A DNA stretch of 64,000 bases from Chrysopilus asiliformis (lineage: Eukaryota; Arthropoda; Insecta; Diptera; Rhagionidae). The stretch covers positions 12,345,457 to 12,409,456 of the forward strand of contig OZ035960.1 in assembly GCA_964034945.1 (NCBI GenBank), read 5' to 3'. This document shows positions 11,359 through 23,520 of this stretch, in pieces (positions within the stretch are counted from its first letter, which is position 1; every line of letters starts with the position of its first letter). A program made the translations under genes and the position numbers. Below the pieces are notes generated by a model. It was not told the DNA's origin and made no database searches. It saw only the letters and a list, made by a program, of their open reading frames with translations.

Positions 11359-13643
11359 AGGCACCCACCTACCTTTATGCTAGAACCTAGACTCAATGTC
11401 TAGCCTAGGCTTGCTAAAGAAAATTTACAAATCACGGTAGAAAATTTTGATCATGTTGCGAATCACTGGAAACCCTCACCGTCCCTTCCTTACACAGTGC
11501 TGCGTAGTGTGATGGAAAACGCATTCAAATACTACGATTTTGCGAAGCCGAAAATGGTCATCGATTGAGAAATGTCCTTTTCTCATTTTTCAATAGTAGC
11601 ACAGCAAGGTTGGACTTATAACAGAATATTACATAAAAGCATTATGCAAAATCAATAGGAAAGGTCATAAAATCAGCAACACGACTAACAAAAAGGTCTT
11701 TAAATCTACGACGGGAAAATCTTAAAGGCCGATCAATTTTAATTTAGGAAAGCCATCAAACTTGCTAGGCCATTGTATTTACAGAAAAAATCCACCCGTG
11801 TACCGTACTTCATTAAAAGGATTTTTAATATAAAAAAATAAAATTAAAAGAAATCCTTTGTGTTAATTACGCCACGCTGTGTTTTTTGGACATCCTTGGC
11901 GTTTTATCAAAGGTTAAAAGCAGTAGGCATCTGCTATTGAAGCTAAAAAAATCCTACCTAAACTTCCACTAAAATTTGAAAAGTATTAAAATTTGAAAAG
12001 TATTAAAATTTGAAAAGCTGCAAGAACCTTCAGTTTTTCATAGCACCACAGATGAATTGCACCATTTACCTACTATATTTTTCGGAATTTCAAACCCCTC
12101 CACCCCCCCCCCCCCCTTCCCCACCCCAACGCTTTCTTTCGTGACGCTTTTTCTTGATTTTTTATTGAGTTTTGTATGGAGTTTTTATGGAGTTTTTATG
12201 CAGTTTAGTACCGTCGTCACACTACGCCACTCCCTCCTCCTCGTGGCGTGTTTTATACACACCATTTATGAAGGTGTTATGTCAAAAATACTTCCATTAT
12301 TTAAATTGTTGCTTCAATAAATTCTATAAAAAAAATCAAAATCAAGATCCTGAACCTTCATCTTCATTGATGGCAGATAAAAGGTTTTCGATGTTTTTTA
12401 TTCGAAAGTGTATAAAGAAATTGCGTGGCTAAAAGTTCGACCACTTTGATATACGAGTATTTAAAGTCGTTACGAGACCACCTTCGCAAAGATATTCTCC
12501 GATCAGTTTACTAATTGGAACTTTTCGTAATAGAGAGAAAAAAAACCAAGATTTAAGTAAATACATATGGTCTGCTGATGACCGCATATATTTCCCTAGA
12601 TTTACGTGTGTACCAACTAATGTTAGTGGGATCCAAGAAGATCCAATCTTACTGATTTCGGTTACTAGTTAATAAACCTTTTACGTCTTCGAGAAAAGTG
12701 CCTGTCAGCCTAAGCCCTTAGCTTATACCATCTACTGACCTTTCTTGATATCAAAACATACCTAAGAATGCCATGCGTGTATATAAATTAGATAGATACG
12801 AGTATACTATATTGCCTACTTCAATTTCTGGGCTACTTATTTAGGTCTCGTCCCATGATAAATCTATTCAATGTATAAACATGTACAAATATATTGTGTA
12901 TAGTATAGCAATATATTGTAGCAGATACTGTAAAAGGGAGAAAATCGATTGCTAAGTCTGTATTTTATGAGTCTTTTCCCTGAGGTGACAGGTGAATAGT
13001 AATAGGAAAACAAAACGTACCAACAATGAACGACGACAACACTTTTGTGAACCGAATCAACTGCAGACACCTGCTTGCAATATCAAATGACGTCAGTAAT
13101 GGTATAAAATATTAATTATTAATCGAAACGCAATAAATGCCCTTCCACTCAGGGTGCGCCGGCTGCCATTATGGCAAGGCAATATTACACACTAATAATA
13201 TTCTCATATCGTCTGTCGCAATCAAATCAAACGAAATCGTAAAAAACAAGTCACTTATTATGGGTTTTTTTATATGTGTACGCATTTTCTTTAATATCAT
13301 TTGTAAATATGAGGAGCCGTGAAAAAAAATGCGTTTTAGGACGCTCTTCACAAAATATGTTAGGCTAATTTTCGTGTTTTTGGATCTTACACAGAAATTT
13401 TAAAATGTGTGGAAAATACTGTCAAATTATGAATCTCAATCAAGTAACGCATGCAATTTACATATTTTTATTGATTTTTTTAAAGTTAAGCATCAAAATA
13501 TAACGGAAAGTAATCGTTTTGCAAGGCGAACTAAAGATTCTATTTGCGCTGGCAGATTTTCTTAGGCCCCTAAAAATTGTTCTGGGTTTCTTATCTTTGT
13601 TCACCTAATCTTTGGTAGTACTGAACTAAAAATTAGTATTACA
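11359..13643. other. intergenic, nothing assignable
   Basis: AT-rich sequence with a poly-C run at about 12100-12116 and three tandem copies of a 17-bp unit (attaaaatttgaaaagt) near 11970-12015. No exon or element ends were supported. Confidence 0.4.
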
Positions 13644-13960
13644 TATGGCCGCGTTCTCACGTAGGGGAAATCAACCGAGTTACTCTGGGTGAAAAACTCT
13701 GCTTGCGTTCTCACGTAGATGTTTTTCAACTTTTGCGGTGCAGTGTATTTACACATGCTATGTCAATGTGTGCGTGTAGCTAGGAAAATTTTGTGAACCC
13801 CCACCATTAAATTCTATGTGTGTATGTGTTTTCAACCAAGTTCACCCGGCCTAGCTAGCAGATGAATTCCCCGCCTACACCCGATAGCGTCTGGCCCGTA
13901 AAATCGAGTGGAAACTTGGTGAAGTCAACCAGTTTCAACCTCGTCTGAACGCAGCCTATA
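13644..13960. mobile_element. possible MITE, weak inverted ends
   Basis: Left tatggccgcgttctcacg and right cgtctgaacgcagcctata are imperfect inverted repeats of about 20 bp, with TA at each border. The body carries internally repeated phrases such as gcgttctcacgtag. Low copy evidence in this window. Confidence 0.4.
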
Positions 13961-13992
13961 ACCCCTAAATCGATTCCAACTCCAAAGAGCCT

Positions 13993-14152
13993 GTTCACAT
14001 TGGTTGAAATAGTCCGCCTAATTCTGACAGAAACTTGCAACATTTAGGCAAGGTGAGTAAGGGGGACTGAGCCCCGAGCCCCACTTCCTCACCTTGCCTT
14101 AATGTTGCCAGTTTCTGTCAGAATTAGGCGGACTATTTCAACCAATCTGAAC
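13993..14152. mobile_element. foldback element, about 65-bp arms
   Basis: The left arm, starting gttcacattggttgaaatag, is repeated in inverse orientation ending ctatttcaaccaatctgaac, with only a few mismatches and about 30 bp between the arms. No coding potential. Almost the whole element is palindrome, as in foldback MITEs; no target duplication was evident. Confidence 0.8.
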
Positions 14153-14367
14153 ATGGTCAAAAGTTTTAAATATTTTCCTTAGTGTGCAACGAAGAAAAAA
14201 AAATTTATTTTTGTTTATATTTTTTGTGTTTCTCAATAAATTTAACGATAGCCGAAATGATTATAATGGCGAAACAACTCACCTGAGATTAATACTACGT
14301 AATACAATACCAGTATTAAAGCTGCAGTCTTAACATATTCATACAGTCAGATGTAAACGGACCCTAA

Positions 14368-14528
14368 CCCGGCCCTTACACGCGACTATAGTCTGTCAGT
14401 AGCACAGACTTCAAATGTCAAATTACTGACAACGAATTAAAATACATTTAGCGAACTGGCAGTCAGTGCATTTACACGAAACTGTGTCAGCGACTGTGTC
14501 AGCTCTATAGACGCGTGTAAGGGCCGGG
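14368..14528. mobile_element. MITE with 17-bp perfect inverted ends
   Basis: The left end cccggcccttacacgcg and right end cgcgtgtaagggccggg are perfect complements, with a further ctatag match just inside. About 125 bp of noncoding interior repeats gtcagt/cagtca motifs. Total length about 161 bp. Confidence 0.75.
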
Positions 14529-15045
14529 TAACAGTCAGCGTAATTAAGTATTATTTATTATTTTTTCCAACAAAACAAAATCGAGTTTTCTTATTATTTC
14601 AATACTTGCAATGTCACCAGAAATTTTTTTATTAATTCTCCGTCTTTTGTATAAAAAATCGCTCATTCGACTCACATGACTTGGGGAAATTTACATGAAA
14701 AATTCAACAAATTGGGATAAATTTTCGGCACTTAAATAGCAATTAGTGGATTTATTAATATATTAGCGTGTTAGATTTCTAGATACTGTATACTGTTGCA
14801 TGCTTTTCAACAAATTTTTTGTGTTTTGTATAACTAATATCGTGTTGAACGTCTTAAATTAAACTCTTGTGACTATTAGCAGCTACGAGTAAGTACTTTG
14901 GTGGGGGGGAAAAATTAATAAAAATTAACGTTTGATGAATATTAATTTATTATAATTTCATGACTCGTTATTTATAGATTTCTAAGACTATTTGCTCAAA
15001 ACAATGCTGATATTATATTTGGAACAATTATGTTAGACTTACCAA

Positions 15046-15120
15046 GCAGCATTTATGTCAACCGAGGCATAAGAGGTTGACATATTGTGTAACAACGCCA
15101 CGGTTGACAGAAGTGCTGCT
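15046..15120. mobile_element. tiny palindromic repeat, copy 1
   Basis: The left edge gcagcatttatgtcaaccg and right edge cggttgacagaagtgctgc face each other around about 37 bp. A relative with gcatttatgtcgaccgtga and tcacggttgacataaat lies at 36019-36095. Confidence 0.65.
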
Positions 15121-15806
15121 TGAATTTGGATATTGTGCAAAAAAGCAATTAATAAAAATTTGCCGCAATTAAATTACAACTTCTCTTGGGCAAGGTAAGA
15201 AGGTTGATATATTTACGATTGACGTTTTAAAGAATTCTAAAGTCCCGAAACTTGAATTTCGAGATATTGAAAATCATAGCGGTCAACACCATAAATAAAA
15301 ATTGTTAAGTCTTCAAAATCAAAATTTCACTTAAAATCTGGTAAATTTGAAAAATTCTCGTTTTTTTGTTTGTGATAAGAAAAAAAAACGAAATACAGGG
15401 TCGTCTAGTGCAATTGTTCTATGGTGAAAAATATTATCATCTTCCACTTCAACAGAAGAAAATTTTTCGAAGTTGCCCTAAAGAAGATTTGCCAGTTTCA
15501 AAGAAATTCACACGCGAACAGAAACTTTCAATTACTTTATTCGATTTGTCAAATACAGCTGATTTCTTTACCAACATCCTGGGGACGATTATGAAAAATT
15601 AGTAGAAGACAGAATGAAAATAATTTTCTTGTTATTAAACGTCGGATACGGATATGAGTGTTTAAATCATATCGGAAACTGGCCTTCTTAAAATTACACC
15701 CAAAGAAAACTTATTTCATGAACAAAATTTTATATTTTGGTTAAAAATTATTTGTAATCGGATGGCAAAACACAAGTTCAGGTGCGCACTTAATAATTAT
15801 GACTTA

Positions 15807-16300
15807 CTAGGTTGCATACCCATCGTCGCCGGGTTAAGTTTTTTCAATTTTTTTTTATTTTGATGGTCTGTGTTGGACCTAAACTTCAGGCCAATCGACT
15901 CGGTAGTTTCCCCGCGAAAGGGTAACATAGAGAAAGAGCTAAGTTTCGAGATCACTTTACCACCTCCCCTCACTCCCCCACCTCTGGGGCTACTTTTTAA
16001 TGGGTCTATGTTGGGGCTGAGCCCTCCACGAACATCTATGTCAAATTTCAAGCCAATCGGTTCAGTAGTTTCCCCGCGAAAGAGTAACATAGAGGGAAAA
16101 CTAAGTTTCGAAATCACTTTACCCCCTCCCCTTACTCCCCCCACCCCTCGCGCTACTTTTCCGTATGCCTATGTTGGAACCAGAACTATCACAGACACTC
16201 ATGCCAAATTTCAAGTCAATCGGTTCAGCCGTTTTTGCGTGAAAGAGGAACAGACAGACAGACAGACAGACACCAACTCATTTTTATATATTAGTATGAT
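15807..16300 (+). repeat. dispersed repeat with (CAGA)n tail, copy 2, internally duplicated
   Basis: Same family as 1520-1893: same head (gttgcatacccatcgtcgcc), same body phrases, same tail with atatattagtatga. Its central unit, tgggtctatgttggggctg to ccccctcccct, is present twice in diverged tandem form, making it about 120 bp longer. The 205-residue open frame across it is a by-product of the repeat. Confidence 0.75.
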
Positions 16301-18120
16301 GATTGAAATATTTTGCGTGATTTTCGCCAATACGATGGTACTGTTTGACGCGTTGAAACACAGTGACCAAATCGCCGTCAATCCAGTACTTCCGCGTTTT
16401 CCGTTCCTCTATCATCATTCCGGAATCCCGTCATTTCGAAGTTGTGCCAAAATTTTATTACCCATTTCTAATCGTCGAACAACATAAGACACCTAAATTC
16501 ACGGACGACATCATGTTAAAATTTTTTATACAAAAACATTTGAAAACTCGAGAACAAATTGATGTAGAAAGTTGAAATTTTGTACAGAATGGGCTTTTAT
16601 CAAAAGTTAAACCTCATCCGGAAATAAGAAAAAAACTAACCCTCCCCCCTCCCATGCAAATGTAAGAAAATCCAATCTTCTCGAAAACGGTTCATTTTTT
16701 CCAAAAATCTGTTTTCATAAAAACTGTTTAGTTGTTTTATTATAAAGTTTAGAAATAATTTCTGTAATAAACCTCAAATTTAAACCAACGTTAACTAATT
16801 TGAATATTAATCTTTCGTTACTGAGATACTATGGACATATTCTGGGTGAAAATCTGACAAGAATAATGTTTATTTTATAGCCTCAACAATATATTTTTGA
16901 TGTAATTTGCATATCATTCAAATTGTTGTTTCCATATTTCATACAACTTGGCTTGTATTCTCTTTTATATTATTTATTTTAAGTGAATTATAGCTATCGT
17001 ATTTAATAAACATATTGAATAAACACTATTCATTATTCAATTTGAAAATACCCTGCCATATTTTTACCTCTGATGAAATTTTTTAACAATTGTGTTCTGT
17101 AGCATGTAAAGAATTTATGTTATTAAATAAAACAACGACTAAAGTTCTATTCATATTTCCATTAAATTAAGATGTATTTCGTAATAAACAAACCGAAACA
17201 AATTTGTTTCAAACAATAATAAACCTAAGGTTGTTGTTATAAAAATGTGAATTATAAAACATGAGAAGAGCCTGTGTCCATTTTACCGTCTTTACGACGG
17301 CGAATTAAGGACAATGTGACGAAGTGAGTTTTAGGATCTGTCTTTCCACTGACGTCCTTCCTTGGGGCTCTCATTGTTTTGCGCTGTTATAATAAATGCC
17401 TTGAACAATTTATATAAACTTGTTTTCCTCGGGAGATGTTGTCTAGCTCTCTGTTAGTTGGCTGACTGGCTGGGTTGCTGACTGTCCTTTAAGATATTTC
17501 ATCATTAAGTCCATTAAGATGAGGCTATCATTTACAAACTACTCTAGACAAGATAAAATTGCGGCGTATCGCATGTTTTTATGTTAGTTGTAAGGGAATA
17601 TTAAAAATGGAATTTCCATGCCAAACGTAAATCATTTTAGTTTTTTTATATATTATTTATAATAATATAAATGGCAAATGAAGAGAAAAAATCTCATAAA
17701 GTCCGTACAAAATAAAATGTGTATGCGTAGAAATATGACAATCAAATTGATTTTATATCATTTGTCTGGAATTTTCTTGTATTAAAAGAATTTTCCTAAT
17801 ACAGGGTAATTTGTTTATATTTTCCATGGTGACTTGTAAAATGAATATACGTTTATCCCTTGGTGTTGTTTTTTTATTTTTTGTCAGAAAACAGTTTAGA
17901 CATTCTATATGGCAGAATTGAAATTAATTTTCCAGCTTATGATATTGGAAATATTTAAAATTTCCTTAATTCGTTCTATAACATTATGTAAATATAAAAA
18001 AATCAGTTATTCTTTTGTTATGTGATGATATTAATTCCAAGTTTTTGTACAGTATATAATGAAAACCCAGATTTTACAACTCAATTTGCTTTATTTAAAA
18101 AAAAAAGGTTTTTTGAACCC
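16301..18120. other. intergenic, nothing assignable
   Basis: AT-rich, with no element ends or exon-like segment. A slightly GC-richer patch at 17270-17500 has no readable coding pattern. Confidence 0.35.
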
Positions 18121-18123
18121 TTA

Positions 18124-18577
18124 CACAGGGACTACATTAGCTTTTATTTCTGGTATACCAGCAAAACTGTTTGCTAAAAAGCCAATGTGAACCAATCTGG
18201 TTTACCAGTTTTTCTGGGAAGACAGTGCTGGTATACCAGATTTTGACACGCAACCAAATTAAAATTGCGGACACTAAATTTTCGAGAAAAGATATATGGG
18301 AGCTTATCATTATTTTACGAGAAAAGGAATTTTGAATGGAATGCACATTCTCGATATTACAAGAGAGTCGATTTGAGGGGGCAAAGGGTAGATTAGTTCT
18401 TTTCCAGACGTTTTAAAGCCAATATTTTGGCAACCCTAATTTGTTGTTTCCTGCGCAGTGACATTTCGCCTACTGAATTGTTTTACCAGAATTTGCCCAC
18501 CAAACAAATTTGACGGATTGCAACTAAAAGGCTTTCCAGCTGGTATAGCAGAAATAAAAGTAAATGTAGTCCCTGTG
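18124..18577. mobile_element. PIF/Harbinger-type MITE with TTA duplication
   Basis: The ends are long imperfect inverted repeats (about 42 bp): left cacagggactacattagctt, right taaatgtagtccctgtg, both including an xxttttatttctg / cagaaataaaa stretch and a ctggtata block. Each side is flanked by TTA (18121-18123 and 18578-18580), the 3-bp target typical of PIF/Harbinger elements. The 454-bp interior has repeated ctggtataccag palindromes and no reading frame. Confidence 0.75.
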
Positions 18578-18769
18578 TTAGGAACCAAACCAACCTACGA
18601 GATTAATTGACCATACAAAAAAAAGGTTACCGGTAGGCGGGAGGTTGAAAGTTATTGTTCTAGTAGTTTTTCAAAGTGCTTTGAAAGTACAGTCATTCTA
18701 TTTTGTTTTTCAATACCCATGTCCGACACACAAAGTAGTTTTTTGAAATTTTCGAAGTAGTTTCTTAAT

Positions 18770-19360
18770 ACTTTTTTATACCCATATGGTGGAACCAAAG
18801 GGTATATTAAATTTGCCTTACCGTTTATAACGCCCAGATCCCGTCATCCCACACAAAAATGAAATACACCAGTGTGTTTAGAATGATAAAAAAAATTGAA
18901 TTTTGCATGTCCCTCCGTCCGTCCGTCTGTCCGTCCGTCTATGGCGTGGATTGCGTGCGCACTGATTGAGCTAGCGACTTGAAATTTTACGCAGATTCGT
19001 TTTTCGTAAAAGGCGAGGCTAAGTTCATTAATGGGCAAAAATTGACCATTAGGGGGGGGGGGAGGGGGGGTGGGGGGGGAGAGTACCCCCCATACGAATG
19101 AAAACGTTTTTTGCGAATATCTCAAAAACGGTGCATCTTATCAAAGAAGTGCAAGAACAAAAGTTATTTAGGATATGTTTCTACATAAAACTCCCATACA
19201 TCAAAATCCGATTGGAATAAATTTTAAAAAATCTTATGGAAAAGTTTGACTTCAAAGTGGAATTTTATATACAACTGTTCGCCGTTCATTTACTTCTGAC
19301 AATGCCATATCACCATACGGGTTTTCAATAATTGCCAGATTGACAATTATAGCTTTTGTT
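18770..19360 (+). mobile_element. mini-me-like GTCY element, forward copy
   Basis: It starts tatacccatatggtggaacc aaagggtatattaa, continues with ccagtgtgtttagaatgata, tgcatgtccctccgtccgtc, attgagctagcgacttga, a G-rich run and accccccatacgaatgaaaa, to ccatacgggttttcaataat. It matches 10592-11358 (reverse) and 39853-40310 in order. The GTCY tract has only about eight units here. Confidence 0.8.
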
Positions 19361-21449
19361 ATGTTTTTTTACTATATTTAAGGATTTGATTCACACCAAA
19401 CGCGTTAATTACTTTATGTCCCTCTTCTTCGAGTATGGATTGTTCGAAACGTCCATCTTCGAAAAATGAACCGTCCGAATTTGTGAGGAATTTCTCATTT
19501 TCTTTGCAATTTTTAAGCGTGATTTAACTTTTTGTTAACCCTCAAACAGTTACCATTGTTATTTTGTAGATCTGTAATTATAAGAAAATAATTTGTGTAA
19601 AAAGCGCCAAAAGCCGATTTCAGATTGACCACACTCTTGTTATTGGGTCGTTTTAATCAGCGGTAGAATTCATCCCTCCGACCCAGCTTTAGACTCAGCC
19701 AAAATGGCATAACTAAGCGGTTCTGCTCAGCGCTGGGTCAACCAGGAAATTTAGGATTCAGGAGGTTTTTAATGTCGCTCATCCCGAATCAGATTTTGAA
19801 AGTAATATCCAAAGATCCTGTAGAGAAAACGCTAATTTCTCAAAAGTTGTGGAGGACTTCATTTCTGGATTTTTTTTCAATTTTTTTCTAATAAATACAA
19901 ACTACTTTTACTTTAGCCCGGCAATGAGGTGTCCACATTATAGTCTTTAAAAAAATGATTTAAAATTGACTGTCTGTAGCCACCTTAAAATTGTAAATTA
20001 GCTTTGTTATTTAGAAGTTTGTAAGGTTGATTGAAGAATTAAAAAAAAATAACTAAATTGATTTATCCCAAGCAATATACGAAAAGCTGGCTACATTTCC
20101 ACCTTTGGTACAATCACAAGGCAAAGTCTTTTTTATACGTCTTCCATAAAAAATAAATATAGTTTACTTATAAGCAAATTTAAATAAATCTGACCTTAAA
20201 CGCTACTTAATAATTAGATAAAGCATTTTTAGGGCAAAAAACTAGTTTAAAACGAGTGCATGGTAAAGTCATGTGAAGCCTATTTTCGATTAATAACTGT
20301 CATTATTCGTGGTATTTGTGATGTATTGAATATTTGTCAAGCAAGATTCAAAAAGATCCATAAATAAATTTTGAAATTCTCCGAAATAATCTGTTTAAAA
20401 ATTTGCACATAGCTTTATATATAATGCTTAAAAATATATTCTGTTTTAAAGCTTCAAAAGTATTTTACGTGTTTACTCTTTAATTTATTAATCCAAAAAA
20501 AAGCGACCATCCAAATCACGGAGTAAACTCTAAATTACCACCAAATTAGAATATAATTAATTCATTTTACATTATCTATTCAGAAATCAATCAGCCCGTC
20601 GGCATCAATTAGCATCTAAAAAATATTTCCCATTTAGCATAGTTTTCTGGTCGATTTCGTACATCTTTGATCAAGCCATCTAAATTTTATATTATCTGAT
20701 TGAGCAAATTATCATCATTTAATTAAAAATCTGTCAAAAAATCTTCCAAGCATTTCCTTTATGTTGATTTTGGTCTAGTCTATTTTTTCGTGTCAATTTT
20801 TCACATTGGAGAGCATTCAATAAGATAAACAAATTATTATGCAAATCTAAAGATGTCAATAAAATTTTGATAAAATTTAAATATTTTAGTAAATGACAGA
20901 AAATTGTTCTAAGACAACCACAATATTATTCACGTTCATAAAAAAAAATCGCCCACGAGTCTTTGCTTAGATACATGGATATCTCAAAGATCTTCGAGTC
21001 GATTTTATTCGTTTTATAAAAATGTTTTTCTGTAATCTCGAAATATAGTTTCTCGCCGAATGTAGCCAAATCACGACAAACGCGAGAGTGTAGGTTGTGC
21101 GTCCGCCGGCGCCGTGAGTTTGAGCGCGTTCGATTTGAATCGGGCGATCCTGCCAATCGCTCTTGCCTTAGTACCCACCCCTTTCCTAAATGAGTTGAAT
21201 TCTGTGTTTCACTTCGTGGCGAAAACATCTAATTGTAGTGCGTGATAACTTCGTGATCAAAATCGCGAATATTCGAAAGTTTGTGTTGTGGAATATTTTT
21301 TCTAATGTGGGGAAAAAATAAAAGCAGGAGCACCAATTCAGCGGATTTTCAATAATTGAGTGACAACTGATGCACTCGGCAAATGTTGGCGAGAATGTTC
21401 ATGTGATTGGCAGAATTGCACGCGAACGTTTGATTCGGTTAGTGTGGAA
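19361..21449. other. intergenic; GC-raised segment near 21050-21240
   Basis: Mostly AT-rich. Around 21050-21240 GC and CpG rise (ccgccggcgccgtgag), followed by sequence like an insect 5' leader (ttcgtgatcaaaatcgcgaa). It may be a promoter or first noncoding exon, but no splice donor with a matching downstream exon was found. Confidence 0.3.
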
Positions 21450-21640
21450 TGAGTGAAAGTGACCCAGTCTTCTGCGGTAGGTTATTAACAAGGCGACGAG
21501 AAAGACCCAACCTCAAATAGCAAGACGACGTTGACCAGGACGCGAAGAGAATTGGAATACAAAACTGGAGGACATCGGCACGTGACCGGGACCTCTGGCG
21601 AGAGACATTGCGGGAGGCCAAGACCAGAAACCGGTTGTAG
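21450..21640 (+). mobile_element. C-terminal end of a non-LTR retrotransposon ORF2
   Basis: One plus frame reads RRRERPNLK, then a stop where relatives have Trp, then QDDVDQDAKRIGIQNWRTSA, RDRDLWRETLREAKTRNRL and a TAG stop at 21638. The pattern RGRPxLRWxDxVxxDxxxxGxxNWRxxARDRxxWRxxLREAKT is the usual finish of RTE-like and related reverse-transcriptase proteins. Only about 60 codons survive, consistent with 5' truncation. A GA-rich microsatellite follows at once, which may have grown from the element's 3' tail. A second, worse copy lies at 5691-5830. Confidence 0.75.
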
Positions 21641-21653
21641 TGCCGAGAAAGAC

Positions 21654-21699
21654 AGAGAGAGAGAGAGAGAGCGGAGAGAGAGAGAGCGGAGAGAGAGAG

Positions 21700-21770
<71 letters not shown>
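21654..21770 (+). repeat. (GAGA)n microsatellite
   Basis: A purine tract of GA repeats with a few GGAGA interruptions, directly after the non-LTR ORF end. It makes Arg/Glu-rich and Ser/Leu-rich open frames on both strands that are not genes. Confidence 0.98.
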
Positions 21771-21772
<2 letters not shown>

Positions 21773-21960
21773 TTTGGAACCAGCATTGGCCGCTTTGGCA
21801 ACTCTCATCAACTGGACGCATTTAGTCTAATTTAGTGCACCAGAAGGGATCGGAGTCTACCAGAGAAATGTCTGTTCGCTTAAAACTCGAGGAAAGGTTA
21901 CTGGCATTAAGGAGCCTACTGGCATCAAGACCATGGGTTAACTCGAGGCTCCCCTTCCTT

Positions 21961-22050
21961 CCATTAACCACCACTAATAAAATGCGTCTGAATTACCAAA
22001 TGAAATTAACCACCATTAACCACCACTAATAAAATGCGTCTGAATTACCA
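21961..22050 (+). repeat. 52-bp-period direct duplication
   Basis: A 38-bp unit starting ccattaaccaccactaataa is present at 21961-21998 and again at 22013-22050 without mismatch, separated by 14 bp. Confidence 0.9.
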
Positions 22051-23260
22051 TATGGATACAAAATTTGTTTTCGGGAGAAGCAAATAATATTCGAAATTTT
22101 GACCAAAAAACGGGTGTGCTTCACGCATTTAAGACGGACCGCGGATCTGCGAGAGTGTGACGGTGGCATTAAATGCTATACCAAATGTGGCGAAAAAGCG
22201 TGGCGAATGGTGGAAGACTGATTCGAAAATAAGAAAATTTTTGTCACTTTTTCGTGGACAGCACCTTAAAGTTCAACTTTCTGCTATTGTGGATGCAAGG
22301 GAAATGTTAGATTCTGTTAAAAAAAAGGACGCAAATAAAATGTTTCACCAAAGCCATGTCGAATTAAAATTATGTAACAGGAAGGGATATTGCATAAAAG
22401 CTTAATTGATGCCGTCGTAAAGCATTCATCTACTCACTGGTTAAAGAGTGTCCTTGACCTAAAAAAAAATTCTCCCTGATATTATTGTCCACGGTTATGC
22501 AATAATCCGGCATTTCACATTGGACTAAACTTTTGGAATGATACGAAATTCTTATTGTTAGATTAGGGCACCAATATTATCAATTAAAATTAAACTCCTA
22601 GAGCAACATAAGGTGTTTGGCTAGTGGAAAAAAAGCGAATGATTTTTGTAAACAGAGGCCGGAAAACGTTGGAATATTGAAGCGCCCCATAAGTCTTTCA
22701 ATAAACTCATTACCCAAAGTTTATTCTTGATCATGCCCCCTTGTCTCTTGGCTCGATAAAAAAACAAAATTCTATCGTCTTAGTCTTCGAAGATGGGAAA
22801 AAATACCGAAAAAAAATCCGAGAAAAAAAAAACAAGAAACTCAAACGCAAGAATAACAAATTACATATTTGTTCAAGAGAGAATTGCTGGAAGGCGACGT
22901 TGATGATGTCGATGGCGTTGAAGGTGTCGGCGGACACTCTTATCATCACGATTTAGCCAATAATTGGCACACGCAAAGTAAATTTGTCCATGTTGTCCAC
23001 AACGTCGGTGGAGTCTATTTGGGATAGCGGAGGGATGTTTGGATGAGAGTGGCCAGGACGAACTCTAAAGCTCAAGGGCTGGTCCCGACTACTGCAGGGT
23101 CGTTTTTCGTCTAAGGATCAGCGTGGGTGAATGGTCATGGTCAGGTCAGATATGAACTTGTAAATGGACGGTTGGTTGAATCTACTGAATTCACCAAGTG
23201 GGTGACTCTATCGTTGGATGGCCCTATGGCACCTGATGGCCTAAACGACTGAACTCAAGT
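22051..23260. other. noncoding, possible relic coding patches
   Basis: An 82-codon plus frame at 22157-22405 has no family resemblance and no splice signals. At 23000-23250 the plus strand carries broken phrases such as VRYELVNGRLVEST and GPMAPDGLN that recall the APGPDGI region of reverse transcriptases, but too little survives for a call. Confidence 0.3.
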
Positions 23261-23267
23261 ATTTTCA

Positions 23268-23520
23268 CTTACCTGTCGGGGGGACGGTGGCCGGATGGTG
23301 GAAATAACCTTTTCCGCACCTTTTGTTGCTAGTGTCCTTCTCGCTCCCACACGAGACCACTTCGCCTTCACCTTCACCTTCGCGCCCTGCGTAGAGGAGT
23401 AAAAACAGAGACAACCTCGGCCCACACGAGTTCGTCTGGCAGGGCAACTAAACTTTTGATGATGATTTCCCTCGAAAAAAATTTCTTCTCGCGTTGTTCC
23501 CACGACTTTTTCGTTTTTCC
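23268..23520 (-). other. candidate 5' noncoding exon with good splice donor
   Basis: On the minus strand a GC-raised segment (repeated gaaggtgaaggtgaaggcga, then ccaccgtccccccgacag) is followed by a consensus donor (CAG/GTAAGTG) at 23267. It is open for about 80 codons but without a convincing protein. The only minus-strand acceptor-plus-ATG found downstream is the MGN exon at 4692, so this may be that gene's first exon with a long intron between. The pairing is inference. Confidence 0.35.

Noticed and set aside
15870..16487. 205-codon plus frame
   Set aside because: Lies over the (CAGA)-tailed repeat and its internal duplication; the other copy breaks the frame.
21439..21830. Ser/Leu-rich minus frames and Arg/Glu-rich plus frames
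   Set aside because: Caused by the GA microsatellite; only the short RT-like end is meaningful.
22157..22405. 82-codon plus frame
   Set aside because: No recognisable domain, start context or splice sites; kept only as part of an unassigned stretch.
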